Both the position numbers and the translations under genes were made by a program. The notes beneath the pieces were generated by a model. The model searched no databases, was not told the origin of the DNA, and saw nothing but the letters and a program-made list of their open reading frames with translations. A stretch of DNA of 64,000 nt, taken from positions 2,480,001 to 2,544,000 of the forward strand of contig JAALGY010000038.1 in the NCBI GenBank assembly GCA_032358165.1. The letters run 5' to 3'. Positions 22,418-33,613 of the stretch are shown one piece after another; the stretch's first letter is position 1; every line of letters begins with the position of its first letter. This DNA comes from Diplosphaera chodatii (Eukaryota > Chlorophyta > Trebouxiophyceae > Prasiolales > Stichococcaceae).

Positions 22418-25400
22418 TCACAAGCCGGCCTGTGCCGCCACAGCGTGCAGCATGGCCCCCACATCCGCCGCCACTCGCTGCGGGTCGGAATACTCAACGA
22501 GCCGCCCTGCACAAGAGGTCTCCAGGTGAGTGCCCTCGTTGCAGCAGCAGCCTGATCAGAATGTGTGTCCTGCTGATGGACGCCAGCAGCCACAAGAGCA
22601 GATGTAAAATTGTAGTCCACCGAGACATCGCCGCACCATATGCAGTATCAGCAATCGTCTGCATCCGCTGAGGGTCTGCGAGGAGGCCCTGCAGCGCCAC
22701 CTCCAGGTTGCTGAAGTCCATTGCCACCTGCATATCACACAGGGGGGAGTTGGGCTCATTCAGGTCACGTTTGGATGGAAACGGCCGTCAAGGGTTGCAT
22801 GCAAAAGTGGGCTAGCAAGTGAGCCCTGTGCTGCTGTGTGCCACTGTGAGTGCGTGGGCGTTGTACAAGCAAGCTGAAAGCCCACGTGACCACAATGCCG
22901 GTTCCCTGCCGCATGCTTGGCAGGGCACCCTGATGTCGGACCCTGCAGCAATGGTAACTATGTCCTCTCCGACATCGCACCTCGATGCACGTGACGTTGA
23001 CGTCGTAGATGTCGGGGTACGACTGCAGGTGGCGCGCCAGGGGCTTGACCAGCAGCGCGCGGCTGATGATGGCCTCGTAGTCCTTTCCGCTGTACTCCCC
23101 GTGCCTGCGCACATCACAAACACACGATTCCGGGGTGTGCTCCCCCTGGTGACGATGGATGTGCCCTTGTACGAGGCACCACTGGTTGGCTGTCCTGCTT
23201 GGCAGTGTTTTCAAGATTCTGACCAGCTGCGCTTGCATGCCGGCTTGCCCAAGGCCTGTCGCAAAAGACATCGACGCCAGTCGCATGCTGCAGGTGGAGG
23301 GCAGCATACGGGCACAGTATTCAGCATCTCTGCCATCAGCGGCGCACCCAAGCGGGCTGATGAAAACTTTGGTCGAGCGCAGCAGCTGCACAAAGTCCGG
23401 GTACGCGATCTGTGCAGCCGTCCTGATCCGCAGCTCCGGGTTGCGCTTCTGGATTGCTGCCAGCTCATCTGCAGGACGACAGCCCAGAATTTTGGCGAGT
23501 TGGTTAAATATGCTGCCGGCATGATGACGCTGAGTGGAAGTGTGCTCGATGCGCACGCCGGATCAACCAGTTGATGAGGACATAAGCGCTGCAGCAGGCC
23601 CTGAAGCAACCCACCCAGCAGCGCCTGGCGGTGCGCGGCGTACAGTCCATTCTGCGCCCGCTGGCTCTCCGTGTCCCGCCACGCTGGCGGCGCCACCGAC
23701 CTGCATACATGCAGTAACCAATCAGGGGTCCCACGAGCAGTCCCATGCATTTGCAATCAACCCTCTACTGTCCTACCAACGCAATGTTGTCTCTGGTTGA
23801 AGTGCATGTGCTTTCGGCACTCGCATGGCCTGATGATCCTCCTGAGGCTGCACAGGTGGCTGGCGGCAAGGCCACTTTTTGCCACGTGTACCCTGAGAAG
23901 GCGACGTCGACTGCGCGCTCCGACAGCGGCGGCAGGAGGTCGGGCGGCGCCCCTCCGCTTCCCGCTTCTAGCGCCGGAGCCATCAGCTGCGCCCACTCTG
24001 GCTTCCCATGGCACGTCATTGGGTACCGCCACCTGCATGTCGCGGTTGCAAGCGCCCTCAAAAAGCAATGACGCGCCTACAGCATCGGGTCAGGAGGCCA
24101 GCAAAGGGAGTTTGGGGCTTGACGTCGTTGGTTCACTGCCCCAGCCTGACAAGTGGCATCCGAGGGTCTTGAGGCCGCCGCTGCTGCAGTAACAGCCAGA
24201 GACACTGCAGCACGGCGGAGCATGAGCGCGCGCCAAACCGGGTGGCCAGCCCTGCCTCACCGCCAGAACATGGGGTTCAGCGTCTGCGCCTTTGCGAGCA
24301 TCGCCGCGCTGAAGGCGGCCTGCCCCGGGGCGGGACCCCAGCCGGCCTCCGCCTCCGGAATCCCGTCCAGGTGCACCTGCTGCATGAGGTGGTAGTGCGG
24401 CAGCCGCATGTACCTGCGCACCAGCAGAACTCGTGGACTGCACCAGTGCGCGCATTCGACCCCCGAGGAGCTGCGCCTGCAGGCATTATTGGAGGTCGTG
24501 AACGCTTGCGGCAGGGTAGACAGCTGCGCATCACCAATCTGGGCTCAACCAGAGCTGGAGGCTTTGGGCCGACATGGCCAAGCGCAACTGACTGCTCCGA
24601 CCCTGAACAACGGTGGTCAGATGCCCTCCTTTGCTTTTTGCACCTCTGGGCATTGTTCAGCTGGATGGGCAGCAGCCCCGTGTGCTGCAGGAAGCGTGCC
24701 ACCCGCGGGTGCTCCAGCAGGTGCTGGGCACACCTGCGGACATGTAGGGGACATCAAAGTCGATGGCGTATAGTGTCTCGTCAACGTCGGCTTGTTTGAG
24801 CAGCAGCAACCAAGCCATGGTGCTTGCAAAGCTGCCATTAAAGGGCCATCACTGCTGTCTGCAGGTACGAAAAAACAGACCAGCGGATGCTACCCACTGC
24901 CGCCAGACCCTTCATGGCCCAGCGCTTTCTGCTGTGCCAGCGGTTCTTGGTTTGGGGGGCTCACCAGCGATCTGGTGCGCAGGTCTGCATGGCGGCTGCA
25001 GCGTTGCCTTGAAGCGCGATGTACGTCTTGTTCGGGTATGCCGCCAATACTGCCTTCACAGCCTGCTCACAAAGCGGGACAGTTGATCATGCTTGCCTGT
25101 CACAGGCTGTGAAGCGCCTGCACTTTCTGCATGATGCAGCACAACTCCTCCCCTGTGCCCATCAGCTCCAGCGCAGCCGCTGGAAGCCGACATCCAGTAT
25201 CCACTGCTACAGGGCTGGTGCACCTTTTCCTCCAGGATTACGATGTCGGCTGCAGCCAGCGCCTTGTCCCACACGCTGCCGTCGCCCGGCTTGCGCCGCT
25301 TGCTCACCTGCATGCACCGAATCAGGTGCTACAGCTGCCTTGGGTAGGCGTGTCCTGCAACACCAGCCGCAGCGCAGCCACCCGTACCAGGAGCTGTCAG

Positions 25401-26990
25401 CAGTCGTGACACAGGCCGACGAGCCGCGGCAGACTGGCTGGCGGCGCTCACCGAATTCACGACGTAGCTGCCAAAGCCCAGGGCCGCCATGTGCGGGGCG
25501 ATGCGGGCAAAGGGCGACAGGTACGACGCCGAGTACTGGCCCTTCACCGCCGCTGCGGTCAGGCGACACACACCAGCTTGTGCCCCGCAGGGTGTTGGGC
25601 GTTTCAGGTGGCGTTTTCAAATGTGCCACTGAAGGCAATGCCCAAGTGTGCGCTTGAAAGCATGCTCTCTAGTATACTGAAAGGCGCACACTAGATGGCA
25701 GAAGTGCCCCTGTATGCAGCACCAGCATCCACCGGCTGCACCATTGCTGCATGCCCAGCCAGGGGTTACCAACTATCAAATCAAATGTACATCAATGGCC
25801 GTGCACCTTTGCACTCTGGCGAGGCGGCCCCAGACGCCATGCAGCGCCGCTCCACGGCCGGCCTCACCACCTGGCAGTACTGCGAGGGCAGCACCACCAC
25901 GGCCGGGCCCGTCGCCGCTGGAGCCGCGCCGGGCGCCGCGGCGCTGCGGGGAGCGCTCGTCGACCGTGGCGGGCCGGCCGCGCCCCGTCCCACGGACTCG
26001 ACTGGGGCCGCAGGCGGGCCGCTGGGCTCGGCTGCATGTGTGCTGGGCGTGGGCGCTGGCGCTGCCGCCGCTGCGCGGGCTGGCTCTCCGGCTGTGGCTG
26101 CAGCAGAGTTGCCAGCGGCTGGGCCCACGCCCGCCCTCAAGCCATCGGCAGACGGGGCTGGCATCCCGGCACCCTCCGCACTGGTCCTAGGTGAATGCGC
26201 AGCATCGGTCTGTGGCGCCGGCTGTGGCGCCTGCCGCCTGTCCTCTGCCTGCTGAGGGGCCTGCGAAGCAGCAGGTGGCTGCGCTGGCTGCTGCTGCAGC
26301 TGCTGCTGCTGCTGCTGCTGCTGCTGTTCCTGCTGCTGCTGCTGCCCTGGCTGCGGCTGGCTGCCGGCTGCAGGTGGTTGTTCGGGCTCCGGCCGGGCTG
26401 CAGGTGCGGTAGGCGTGGCGCCAGGCCCCTCCCCCAGCTGCCCCGGAGCACCGCGCCCTGCCGGCGAAGCCGCGACATCTGCACCTGGGGCGCGTGCAGC
26501 CTGCTGGGTTCCGCCGTGGGCCTGCTGCTTGTCGGGCGTCCCACCAGGCTGCCCTCCTGACACCCGCCACGGCTGAGTGGGCGGCCACGCGAGCTGCATG
26601 CTCCTGACCCTGGCCAGCACCGCGGTCGTGCTGCTGAACCCGCTCTGCCACTCCTGAGCAGCTCAACGACAGGGGACGGATGGTTGCGTCATCCGACTGA
26701 TGTTATCCCGACCCGCTGTCAGTTTGGTTGGGTATGCCATCGCATAGCTTGTTACTGAAGAGCATGCGCGCGCTGTCCATCATGCAGCAGTGCCAGCAGG
26801 CCTGACGCACCCGCGCCGCGAGCAGCAACATGACGGCCGCGGGGAGCACCAGCAGCCACCACAGGTCGCACCGCCGTCGCTGCCGCCCTGCGGTGCTGCC
26901 GCTGGCGCTTCCCTCTTCCCGCTGCGCCGCCGCCGCTGCGGCCTCAACATCCTGCAGCAGCTGCCACAGACTCGGCTGCTGTGCCAACAT
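22418..26990 (-). CDS. Putative type II membrane glycosyltransferase with Gln/Pro-rich stem
   Basis: Reads as a Golgi-type glycosyltransferase. The ATG at 26990 begins MLAQQPSLWQLLQDVEAAAA, followed by basic residues and a single membrane anchor WWLLVLPAAVMLLLAARV. A long Pro/Ala/Gln-rich stem (26640-25785, with a poly-Gln run) follows. Luminal exons include YSASYLSPFARIAPHMAALG, KRRKPGDGSVWDKALAAADI, AVKAVLAAYPNKTYIALQ and HLLEHPRVARFLQHTGLLPI. Further on are YMRLPHYHLMQQVHLDGIPE and SERAVDVAFSGYTWQK. The catalytic-type C-terminal half has IAYPDFVQLLRSTKVFISPL, GEYSGKDYEAIISRALLVKP and SYPDIYDVNVTCIE, then MDFSNLEVALQGLLADPQRM; the last exon ends AVAAQAGL with stop at 22418. SPxGxGEYSxKDxExxxxxxLLVKP with PDIY resembles GT1/exostosin-like transferases. 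Donor and acceptor sugars are unknown. The middle exons (24000-25100) are the weakest, and a split into two genes is possible. Confidence 0.6.
26288..26345 (-). repeat. CAG/CTG trinucleotide repeat coding poly-Gln
   Basis: An interrupted run of CTG triplets on the + strand (CAG on -) encodes two Gln stretches in the stem of the putative glycosyltransferase. It is a likely length-polymorphic microsatellite. Confidence 0.85.
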
Positions 26991-28626
26991 CACGTGCAGC
27001 ACACGGCAAGCAGCACAGCATCCGGACCAGTGGCCCTGACCCGTGCACACACCTGATGCTTGCGGCAAGCTGGAGTCGTAGCTTACCTGAACAAAGCTCG
27101 TGGTCTCATTTGCATATCCGGACGACGTTCCGGCGCTCGTGTGTACGGCTGCACCATGGCCAGCCACGGCTGTCCATCCGTTATGCTGCAGGCAGTAGAT
27201 AAGGCTCTTTAGTTGTCGCAAGGTTGAGTCTCACTTGAGGTCAATTAATGGCTCAAATTCAGACGCAAGCCGGTGGCAAGCACCTACCGCACGGGTTCCA
27301 GAGCCATTGCCCCTGCTGCTCATGTGCTGTCAGGGGTGCGCTCAGCTCCTCAGAAAAGCTGCGTCTACAGCGTAACCAGCTACAGCTGCGCGACGACTTT
27401 ACTTTGCAGACCCCAATCCAAGTATAGTCAGTGTCCCAGCGCAATCCGCAGATCCACTGCAGCACAGAAGGCCAGATGACCAGCTGCCCATGACGGTCAG
27501 GCGCACTTCAATGATGCATCAGACCAACATGAGCTGCCTTCGCTGCGCGGGTCTGATCTTAAGGACAGCTAGTGACATTTTGCATGCATGTTACAGGACT
27601 CACGACAAAGTATGACATCTACACCGGCACAACACTGACTTGGAGCCAGCCTGACATCAAAGAAGGTATAATATAAGAAGCAGGTCAAGTGTATGTCCAA
27701 CGCAGACTGGTGCAGGTAAGCCAATGTCACTGCCTACGAGTGGATCTTCACAGGGATTTGTCACCGGAGCACTGTGGTGCAAACTCCCAAAGCTCCCCTC
27801 ACTACAGCTGCATACGTTGTATTCTGTTTGCAAACTGTAGCCAAACTATAGTCAGGACCTCCAACAGAGGTTCTGCCACAGGCTGGCATTTGTCAACCGC
27901 CAGATTCAGCGATCATTCATGCAACGTTTGTTGATCGATCTGCTGAACTTGTATGTGCGAAGCAACAAACGTATGGCAGGACGGCAGGCAGGACGGCAGG
28001 ACAGTAGCGGCCGGCAGTTCTTACATCATTACGATACAATACAGATATCAGCGCGAAGCAGCAACCCAAGTTGCTGCCAAAACCAGATGATGCAGTCTTG
28101 GATACCTGAATGCGCACGCCTGGATTGCGCCAACACATCAACAAACAATCCTGTGCAATACCACACACGTGCGGCACAGCGGCGTCGGCGGATCGGTGCT
28201 CCGTCCGGAGCAGGGCTGGGTGTGCGCACTGCAAGCCCTGTAAACCCTCCACCGCCGACGCCGCTCGTGCGGATGCAGACAAGCAGCACGGGGCCACCCC
28301 TGTAGCAGGCATGAGGTCACACCCGCGACTGAGGTGGCCCCGCAACAGAAGGGCCCCTTCATGTGCGCAAAGCCTCGAAAATGTGATTGGAAATGATAGT
28401 CAGTACACTGCGGATGCCCTTCCAGCAGCCACATATCAGCTGCCCCGATGGCACCCACTGTATGCCCCTTCCGGCCTGGACGACCGTATTGCTCTGCTTC
28501 CGCCAGGCAGCAGCGGGCACGCCGCTGCAACAGCTTTGCAGCTGCCCAGACACGGCGGCGCCAGCAACCTGCCTGTCGCCACGCCGCCCTGGCCGTGTTG
28601 GGTCCACCGCGCTGCGCCCTCTGGGC
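26991..28626. other. Intergenic region
   Basis: Upstream of the glycosyltransferase gene and downstream of the next minus-strand gene. A short run of GGCAGGACGGCAG-type repeats lies at about 27975-28005. No convincing exon is seen on either strand. Confidence 0.4.
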
Positions 28627-29992
28627 TCATTGCGCGCCCGCCGTTGAAGACGGCACCGTAGACGCGCCGCTCTGCGAGCCGCTGTCGGCGTCCTGCGCAG
28701 TGCTGCCGCCGGCGCCGCCGTATAGAAGCTCCAGGCGCTGCTGGGGCGCTGCAGCGCCGGCACCCGCACCGTCAGCCTTGGTGGGCCGGTGCTGGGGATT
28801 GCCCGCGGCAGGTTGCACCGTCTCTGCTGCTCCCCGCTGCCGCTGCAGCTGGAGCGGCTCGGCAGCACCTGCAGCCGGCAGCTGCCGCTGGCGCACGCTG
28901 CGGGGCGGCACCAGCGACCGCTCGACCTCCCCGGACCCGCGCTTCAGCGACGGCTCCCCGCGCGGCGCCACGACATCCAGCGACGCCCGCCGCCGTATCT
29001 CTGCTGCAGAGATGACAACGGTGAGAGAAGGGGTGAAGTTCAGCTGGCCATCAGGCCCGCCGGGCCAGCCTGCTGCTGCGCATCACCACGGTGTGGCTGG
29101 CAGTCATGCACATGCGCGCGCGCTCATGCAAGCCGCGAGCGCAGCGCAGGGGGAGCCGACCTGCGCTGCCCGCCTGCTGGTCGCTGGCGGCGCCGGGCGG
29201 CCAGGTCTCGCCGCGCGCCCCCCGCGCCGAGGCCGTCGCGAACCGGCGCAGGGCGCGCGCCCCGCCGCCCCCGCCGCCGCCGCCGCCGGCCACGCCGCCG
29301 CTCAGCACGCCGGTGGGGCTGCTGCCGCCTGCGGAGCTCGGCGGCCAATGCGTCAGCCGGCGTGCCTCGACGTGGAGACGCCAGGACACCGCGTCTCCAA
29401 AGCACATTCGCGACTCCATGTACCTCATGCCCAGTCGTGATGGGTTCATGCGGTGGACTGTTGCCGTGTGGTCTCCAAGTGGTGACTTTGAGGGTGCTGG
29501 GGTTTTACCTGCGTGGGCGTCGCTGGGCGGCGGGCGCGCGGGCCCCGTCATCCCGGTGGCCCTGCCCGACTCGTTGGTGCCGGGCTCATCGCTGGGGCCC
29601 CGCAGCCGCGACGTCACCTCGTCATCATCGTTCCCAAGGTCGCTGGTCTGCGCGACAGCCGCATTCTCCACCGGCCGCTCCCGCCACTGCTTTGCAGCCA
29701 TTGCCCGGCGCTCGCGGTCGGCGGACTCTGCAAGCCGCGCCACCGCCGCCGGGTCCCCGGCCACGCCGAACGTCTGCACGGGGTCCTGCCACCAGTGGCG
29801 CATCCTGCCGCCGCCGCCGCCGCCGTCACCGCCGCCGCCCGCATGGTTGCCCTGGGCCTCGGCATCTGCCCCCTCGCCGCCAGGGTCAGCGGCGCCGCCA
29901 ATGTCGGCGCGGGCCCCGTCGGGGTTTGGCGCGTTGTCGCCGCAGCCCGCGCCCCACGACTCGCTGGCCTCCGAGTGCTGCGTCGCCTGCAT
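28627..29992 (-). CDS. Uncharacterised low-complexity protein
   Basis: No family recognised. The ATG at 29992 opens MQATQHSEASESWGAGCGDN and an acidic Gly/Asp/Pro-rich stretch. A more ordered segment follows: MRHWWQDPVQTFGVAGDPAA, then ARLAESADRERRAMAAKQW. The exon ends at a GTAAAA donor near 29509. A middle exon (near 29070-29390) holds a run of about nine Gly. The last exon (28627-28983) begins EIRRRASLDVVAPRGEPSLK and ends SGASTVPSSTAGAQ at a stop at 28627. Composition predicts mostly disorder, and no membrane span is evident. The Q-rich gene immediately upstream on the same strand could be part of the same transcription unit if its stop at 30245 is bypassed by splicing. Confidence 0.45.
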
Positions 29993-30244
29993 GCAGCGGT
30001 CCCGGGCGTGCGGCTGGAAGATGGTGCGAGGCTGGAAGGTCACCGCCCACGAAGCCAAAACCCAACGTCCCGCGCGCAGCACATGAGCGCAGCAGCTGCA
30101 GTGCCTCAGCTGCTGGCCCACGCCCCAGCAACAGGTGGGTCGCCCGGCGTGCCGGGCGTCTGGGCAGCGGCACGGTCGTACAGCAGGTGTGGCCAAGGGC
30201 TGTTGTTGGCTGGGATGACAGGAGACACCCTCAAACACTGCTTG

Positions 30245-32059
30245 CTATAGCGCAGCCAGCGCGCGCACCTGGGCGGAGGGTGCGCCCCGGAACGGCCCGC
30301 CGGGGCGCTGCTGCGCGGCCGCGCCCGGGCCGAACACCTGCGGGCGGCCCAGGTGCGGCCCGTAGTGCGACATGTACCTGCGCACGTGGCGCGCCACCGC
30401 TGATGTGAGACACCGGAACACGTGCAGCTGGTGGCATCGGCAGGGCCCGGGGGCTGCCAAGGCTGCGAAGGGGCAGCACAGCTCCTAGCTCTTGTTGAAT
30501 CAGTCTGTTGGTCAGCCAGCAACATGGTCACGAAAGCGGCACTGTGCTATGTTGCCGTGGCGGAGGCAGACCCTAAACCCTGTTAACAGGACTGCTCGGG
30601 CAGACCTTCCACATGAACCAGAGAATGGGTCCAAGCCAATGCGCACCAGGCTGCAAAGGGATCCAGCGACATGCCCATGCCGTAGCCGTAGCCGTAGTAC
30701 CCAGACATCATTGGGTTGAACATGCCGGCGGCGCCGCCGCCGACAAAAGGGGCCTGCTGCATGCCGGCCTGCATGCCGTGCTGCTGCAGCGCCGGCTGCT
30801 GCATGCCCTGCTGCATGCCTGGCGTTCCTGCAAGTGCCACACTGACTTCTTTGCAGCGGATGTGGGGATAGCCGGGCCAACTGCTGCGGCATTCGCTTGC
30901 AGTGCACAAGCTGTGTTGCATCTGCTCCCATGCTGCAGCGGGTCACATGGGCATTCGGAAGGGTATTGCTCTCACCATAAAGAGCACCAAAGGGCATCGC
31001 GCCCTGCTGAAGCCACTGGCCCCCTGGAGCGCCGCCGGCAGGCAGCCCTGCAGCGAACGCGCCAGGGGGGGCGAACATCGCGGGGCTCGTCCGCTGCGGC
31101 TGATGCAGCAGCTGCTGCTGCATGAGCGCCTGCTGCTGCGGCTGCGCCGGCTGCGGCGCCGCAGCGGCCTGCCCTGCAGCGGCGCCTGGCTGCTGCAGGC
31201 CAGGCGTCGTGGGCGGCAGGCCAGCGGCTGACACCACCCTGCCTCGCGGCCTGCCTTCTGGATGGTCCTGTTGCTGGGCTGACTGCTGTTGCTGCTGCTG
31301 CGGTACTGGCTGAGCATTTGGCATGCCATTCGGATAGGCGCCCTGCACCCCAGGAATCCCGCCGGGCCACTGCGTTTGGGACGCCTGCTGCGGTGCGACC
31401 TGCTGCTGCTGCCGCTGCTGCATGAAGGGCTGCTGCTGCCAGGGCTGGCCCATGGGCAGCTGCTGCGTGGGCAGCTGCTGCGCAGGCAGCCCGTAGAACT
31501 GCGCAGCGGGCTGCGCGGCCTGGAAGCCGGAAGCAGGCATGCCCAGCCCCTGCATGTACTGCCACTGCACCATGGCCATCGCCTGCTGCTGCTGCTGCGC
31601 CGCCTGGCGCTGCTGCGCCGCCAGCAGCTGCTGCTGGGGCGTCAGCCCCTCGGGCTTGCGGCCTCCCCCTGGCGGCGGCAGCAGGCCGGCGGACTGGTGC
31701 TGCGGTTGCTGCCGCTGCTGCAGCAGCTGCTGCGGCTGCTGCACTTCTGGCTGTTCGACGGGCTCTGCAGCACCGCGCTGCTGCTGTACAGGCTGCGGGT
31801 GGCTGCCGTGCGTTGCATCAGCGGGCTGCAAAGGTTGCCCTTCCGGCTGCGGAGCGAATGGGAATGGCTTGACGCCAGGCTGCATGTGCAGGTTGTCCAT
31901 GCGGGCGGCCATGCCGACGCTGCCGCTGCCGTCGGTGCCGCTCCGAAAGCGCTGCAGGGCGGACAGCGAGGCGGCCGCTGCTGTGACCCCGGCGCTGGCC
32001 CGGCCGGCATGTTGCTCGGTGGCGGAGGACGGCGCTGCGGCGGCGACCGCCTGCTGCAT
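30245..32059 (-). CDS. Gln/Met/Pro-rich disordered protein (possible RNA-associated)
   Basis: The main exon encodes a very Gln-rich protein. The chosen ATG at 32059 begins MQQAVAAAAPSSATEQHAGR, though the frame is open further upstream to about 32317. It includes SALQRFRSGTDGSGS, DNLHMQPGVKPFPFAPQ, then hundreds of residues rich in QQ, QPQ and GMP repeats. An exon near 30640-30830 contains MQQGMQQPALQQHGMQAGMQ and a Gly/Tyr-rich GYYGYGYGMGMSLDPFAA. The next exon joins in phase as WYMSHYGPHLGRPQVFGPGA and stops at 30245; a GTGCGC donor just before that stop offers an alternative end near 30106. Prion-like composition recalls RNA-granule or transcription-coactivator proteins, but no folded domain was recognised. 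Function is unassigned. Confidence 0.55.
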
Positions 32060-33613
32060 GCGCGCGGCTGCAACGCACTGCAGGCGGCTGCTGGTGTGGA
32101 GTCCCCGCGGTCCAGGGGCACAGCCCTGCGGGTGTGGCACAGCACCCTGCTGATGTTTGGGGTCAGCGCGCTGCGGCGGAAAAAGGGTTCTTCGGGCCAC
32201 TAGGCCCGCATTGACACATGCAATGAGGACATCAAGGGCAAAACTAGGCTTGGCAGGTGCAGCGTCCGCCGGCCGCCTGCTGTAAGCTGACGGGGAAAGT
32301 GTTGTCAGCTCGCCCAAAAAGCGGCCTTAGATACTTTGCAAATATCTGCCCGACTTTGCCGACACCCACCTCGCGGCGCCTGGGATCTGCCAGCTGCCTC
32401 TGATTGCCACCAACTGAGTCGCAACGCCTCTGTCAGCATGCCACGCGCCAAAGGGCCTGCCCCGCGGTTTCGACTCGCCAGCGGAACTCGGGCTGTTACG
32501 TGGACTTGCGCCAGCGGTGGTGCCAGCAAGCAGATCTAAGACGACTGTACAAGCCCGTAGCCGCGTTTGGGGCCTCACAACGGCGCTGGTGGCGCCTGCA
32601 AGCTCCTGCAAAACTGTCAGCATAAAACCCTGGTTGGTGCGTAAATCCAGGGTTTTGTGGCTGTTTCTGCCCCCGGGTAGCCATCTACTGGCGCCCTGGC
32701 GAGAGCAGCGCAGTGCGTGCAACACGAGACGCGCAGCCTGTGGGCTTCTGACCGAGGTACCTTTTCAGTCAGCCTCACATCCATGCTCGGCGGCTAGCGT
32801 TGCAGTTGGGCTGCATCGTGGACATTGCGCCAGTGGATGCTGAGCTGTGAGCTGCGTGCTCGACGTGTCCGCAGCCGGCTTTGCTGCCATTGTAAGCAGC
32901 TGACAAAGCAGCAAAATTTGCAACGTACTGTGCAGTGTGACGGGGTGCCTCTCCACCGTCCTTTCTGCGTCCATCTCGCAGGGTGAGGTTGACATACCCG
33001 CTGCTGAGCTGGGTCAGCAGACGAGCCTGGGCGAGCTGAACCCACAGCAGCGTGCGCACCGCAGCTGTACCTGGCAGCTGCCGCCGGCAGCGGGGCTGCG
33101 GCCCTGGCTGACGCGTTGACGCAGTCCCGTCACCCAGCACGGAGCATCAGCCCCGTGCGTTGGCTGCCTGTGAAACGTGTGGGAAAGGCCGCAGCGCACA
33201 CTACCCAAGACAAGGACGTTGTTCGAGCAGCCGCTGCAGCGGGTCCTGACAGCACAGGGCCTCCCGAGCCGGCCGGCCGGCTGTCTGCAGCCCAGCAGCC
33301 CGACGTCCCAGCAACCGCTGCGGCGCTCTTATAAACAATCAACTCACCACAGCAGCATTGCGGCACGGTGCCAGCGTCCGCAGCGGCAGCGGCAGGCCTG
33401 TCGCAGCCTGCGGCAGTTGCAACAGCAGCGCGGCCGCGGCTGTGCAGCCTGTGACGTCCCAGACCCCTCTGCCCGCAGCGGCACTGCTGACGTCCCTCGT
33501 CAGGTGCTGCACGCTGCGGATGGCCGACTGCTGGCACTCAGCAGCCGCCCGTCTGCACGCACGGCACTAGCAGCAGCCAATTCGGCTGCCGAGACAGCCG
33601 CACGCCACCCCCA
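32060..33613. other. Intergenic region between divergent genes
   Basis: Holds the 5' flanks of the Q-rich gene (-) and the vasculin-like gene (+). Open frames are present on both strands but none shows a recognisable domain or a phase-consistent exon chain. Confidence 0.4.

Noticed and set aside
24747..24799. Stand-alone HAD phosphatase from the DVDETLY motif
   Set aside because: Only one motif is present, with no other HAD motifs nearby; treated as part of the uncertain glycosyltransferase exons.
28789..30408. 539-codon open frame on the + strand
   Set aside because: Arg/Pro/Ala-rich shadow of the minus-strand low-complexity exons; high GC removes stop codons from all frames here.
31289..32203. 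Leu-rich 304-codon frame on the + strand
   Set aside because: Antisense of CAG/CTG-rich Gln codons gives poly-Leu; an artefact of the repeat composition.
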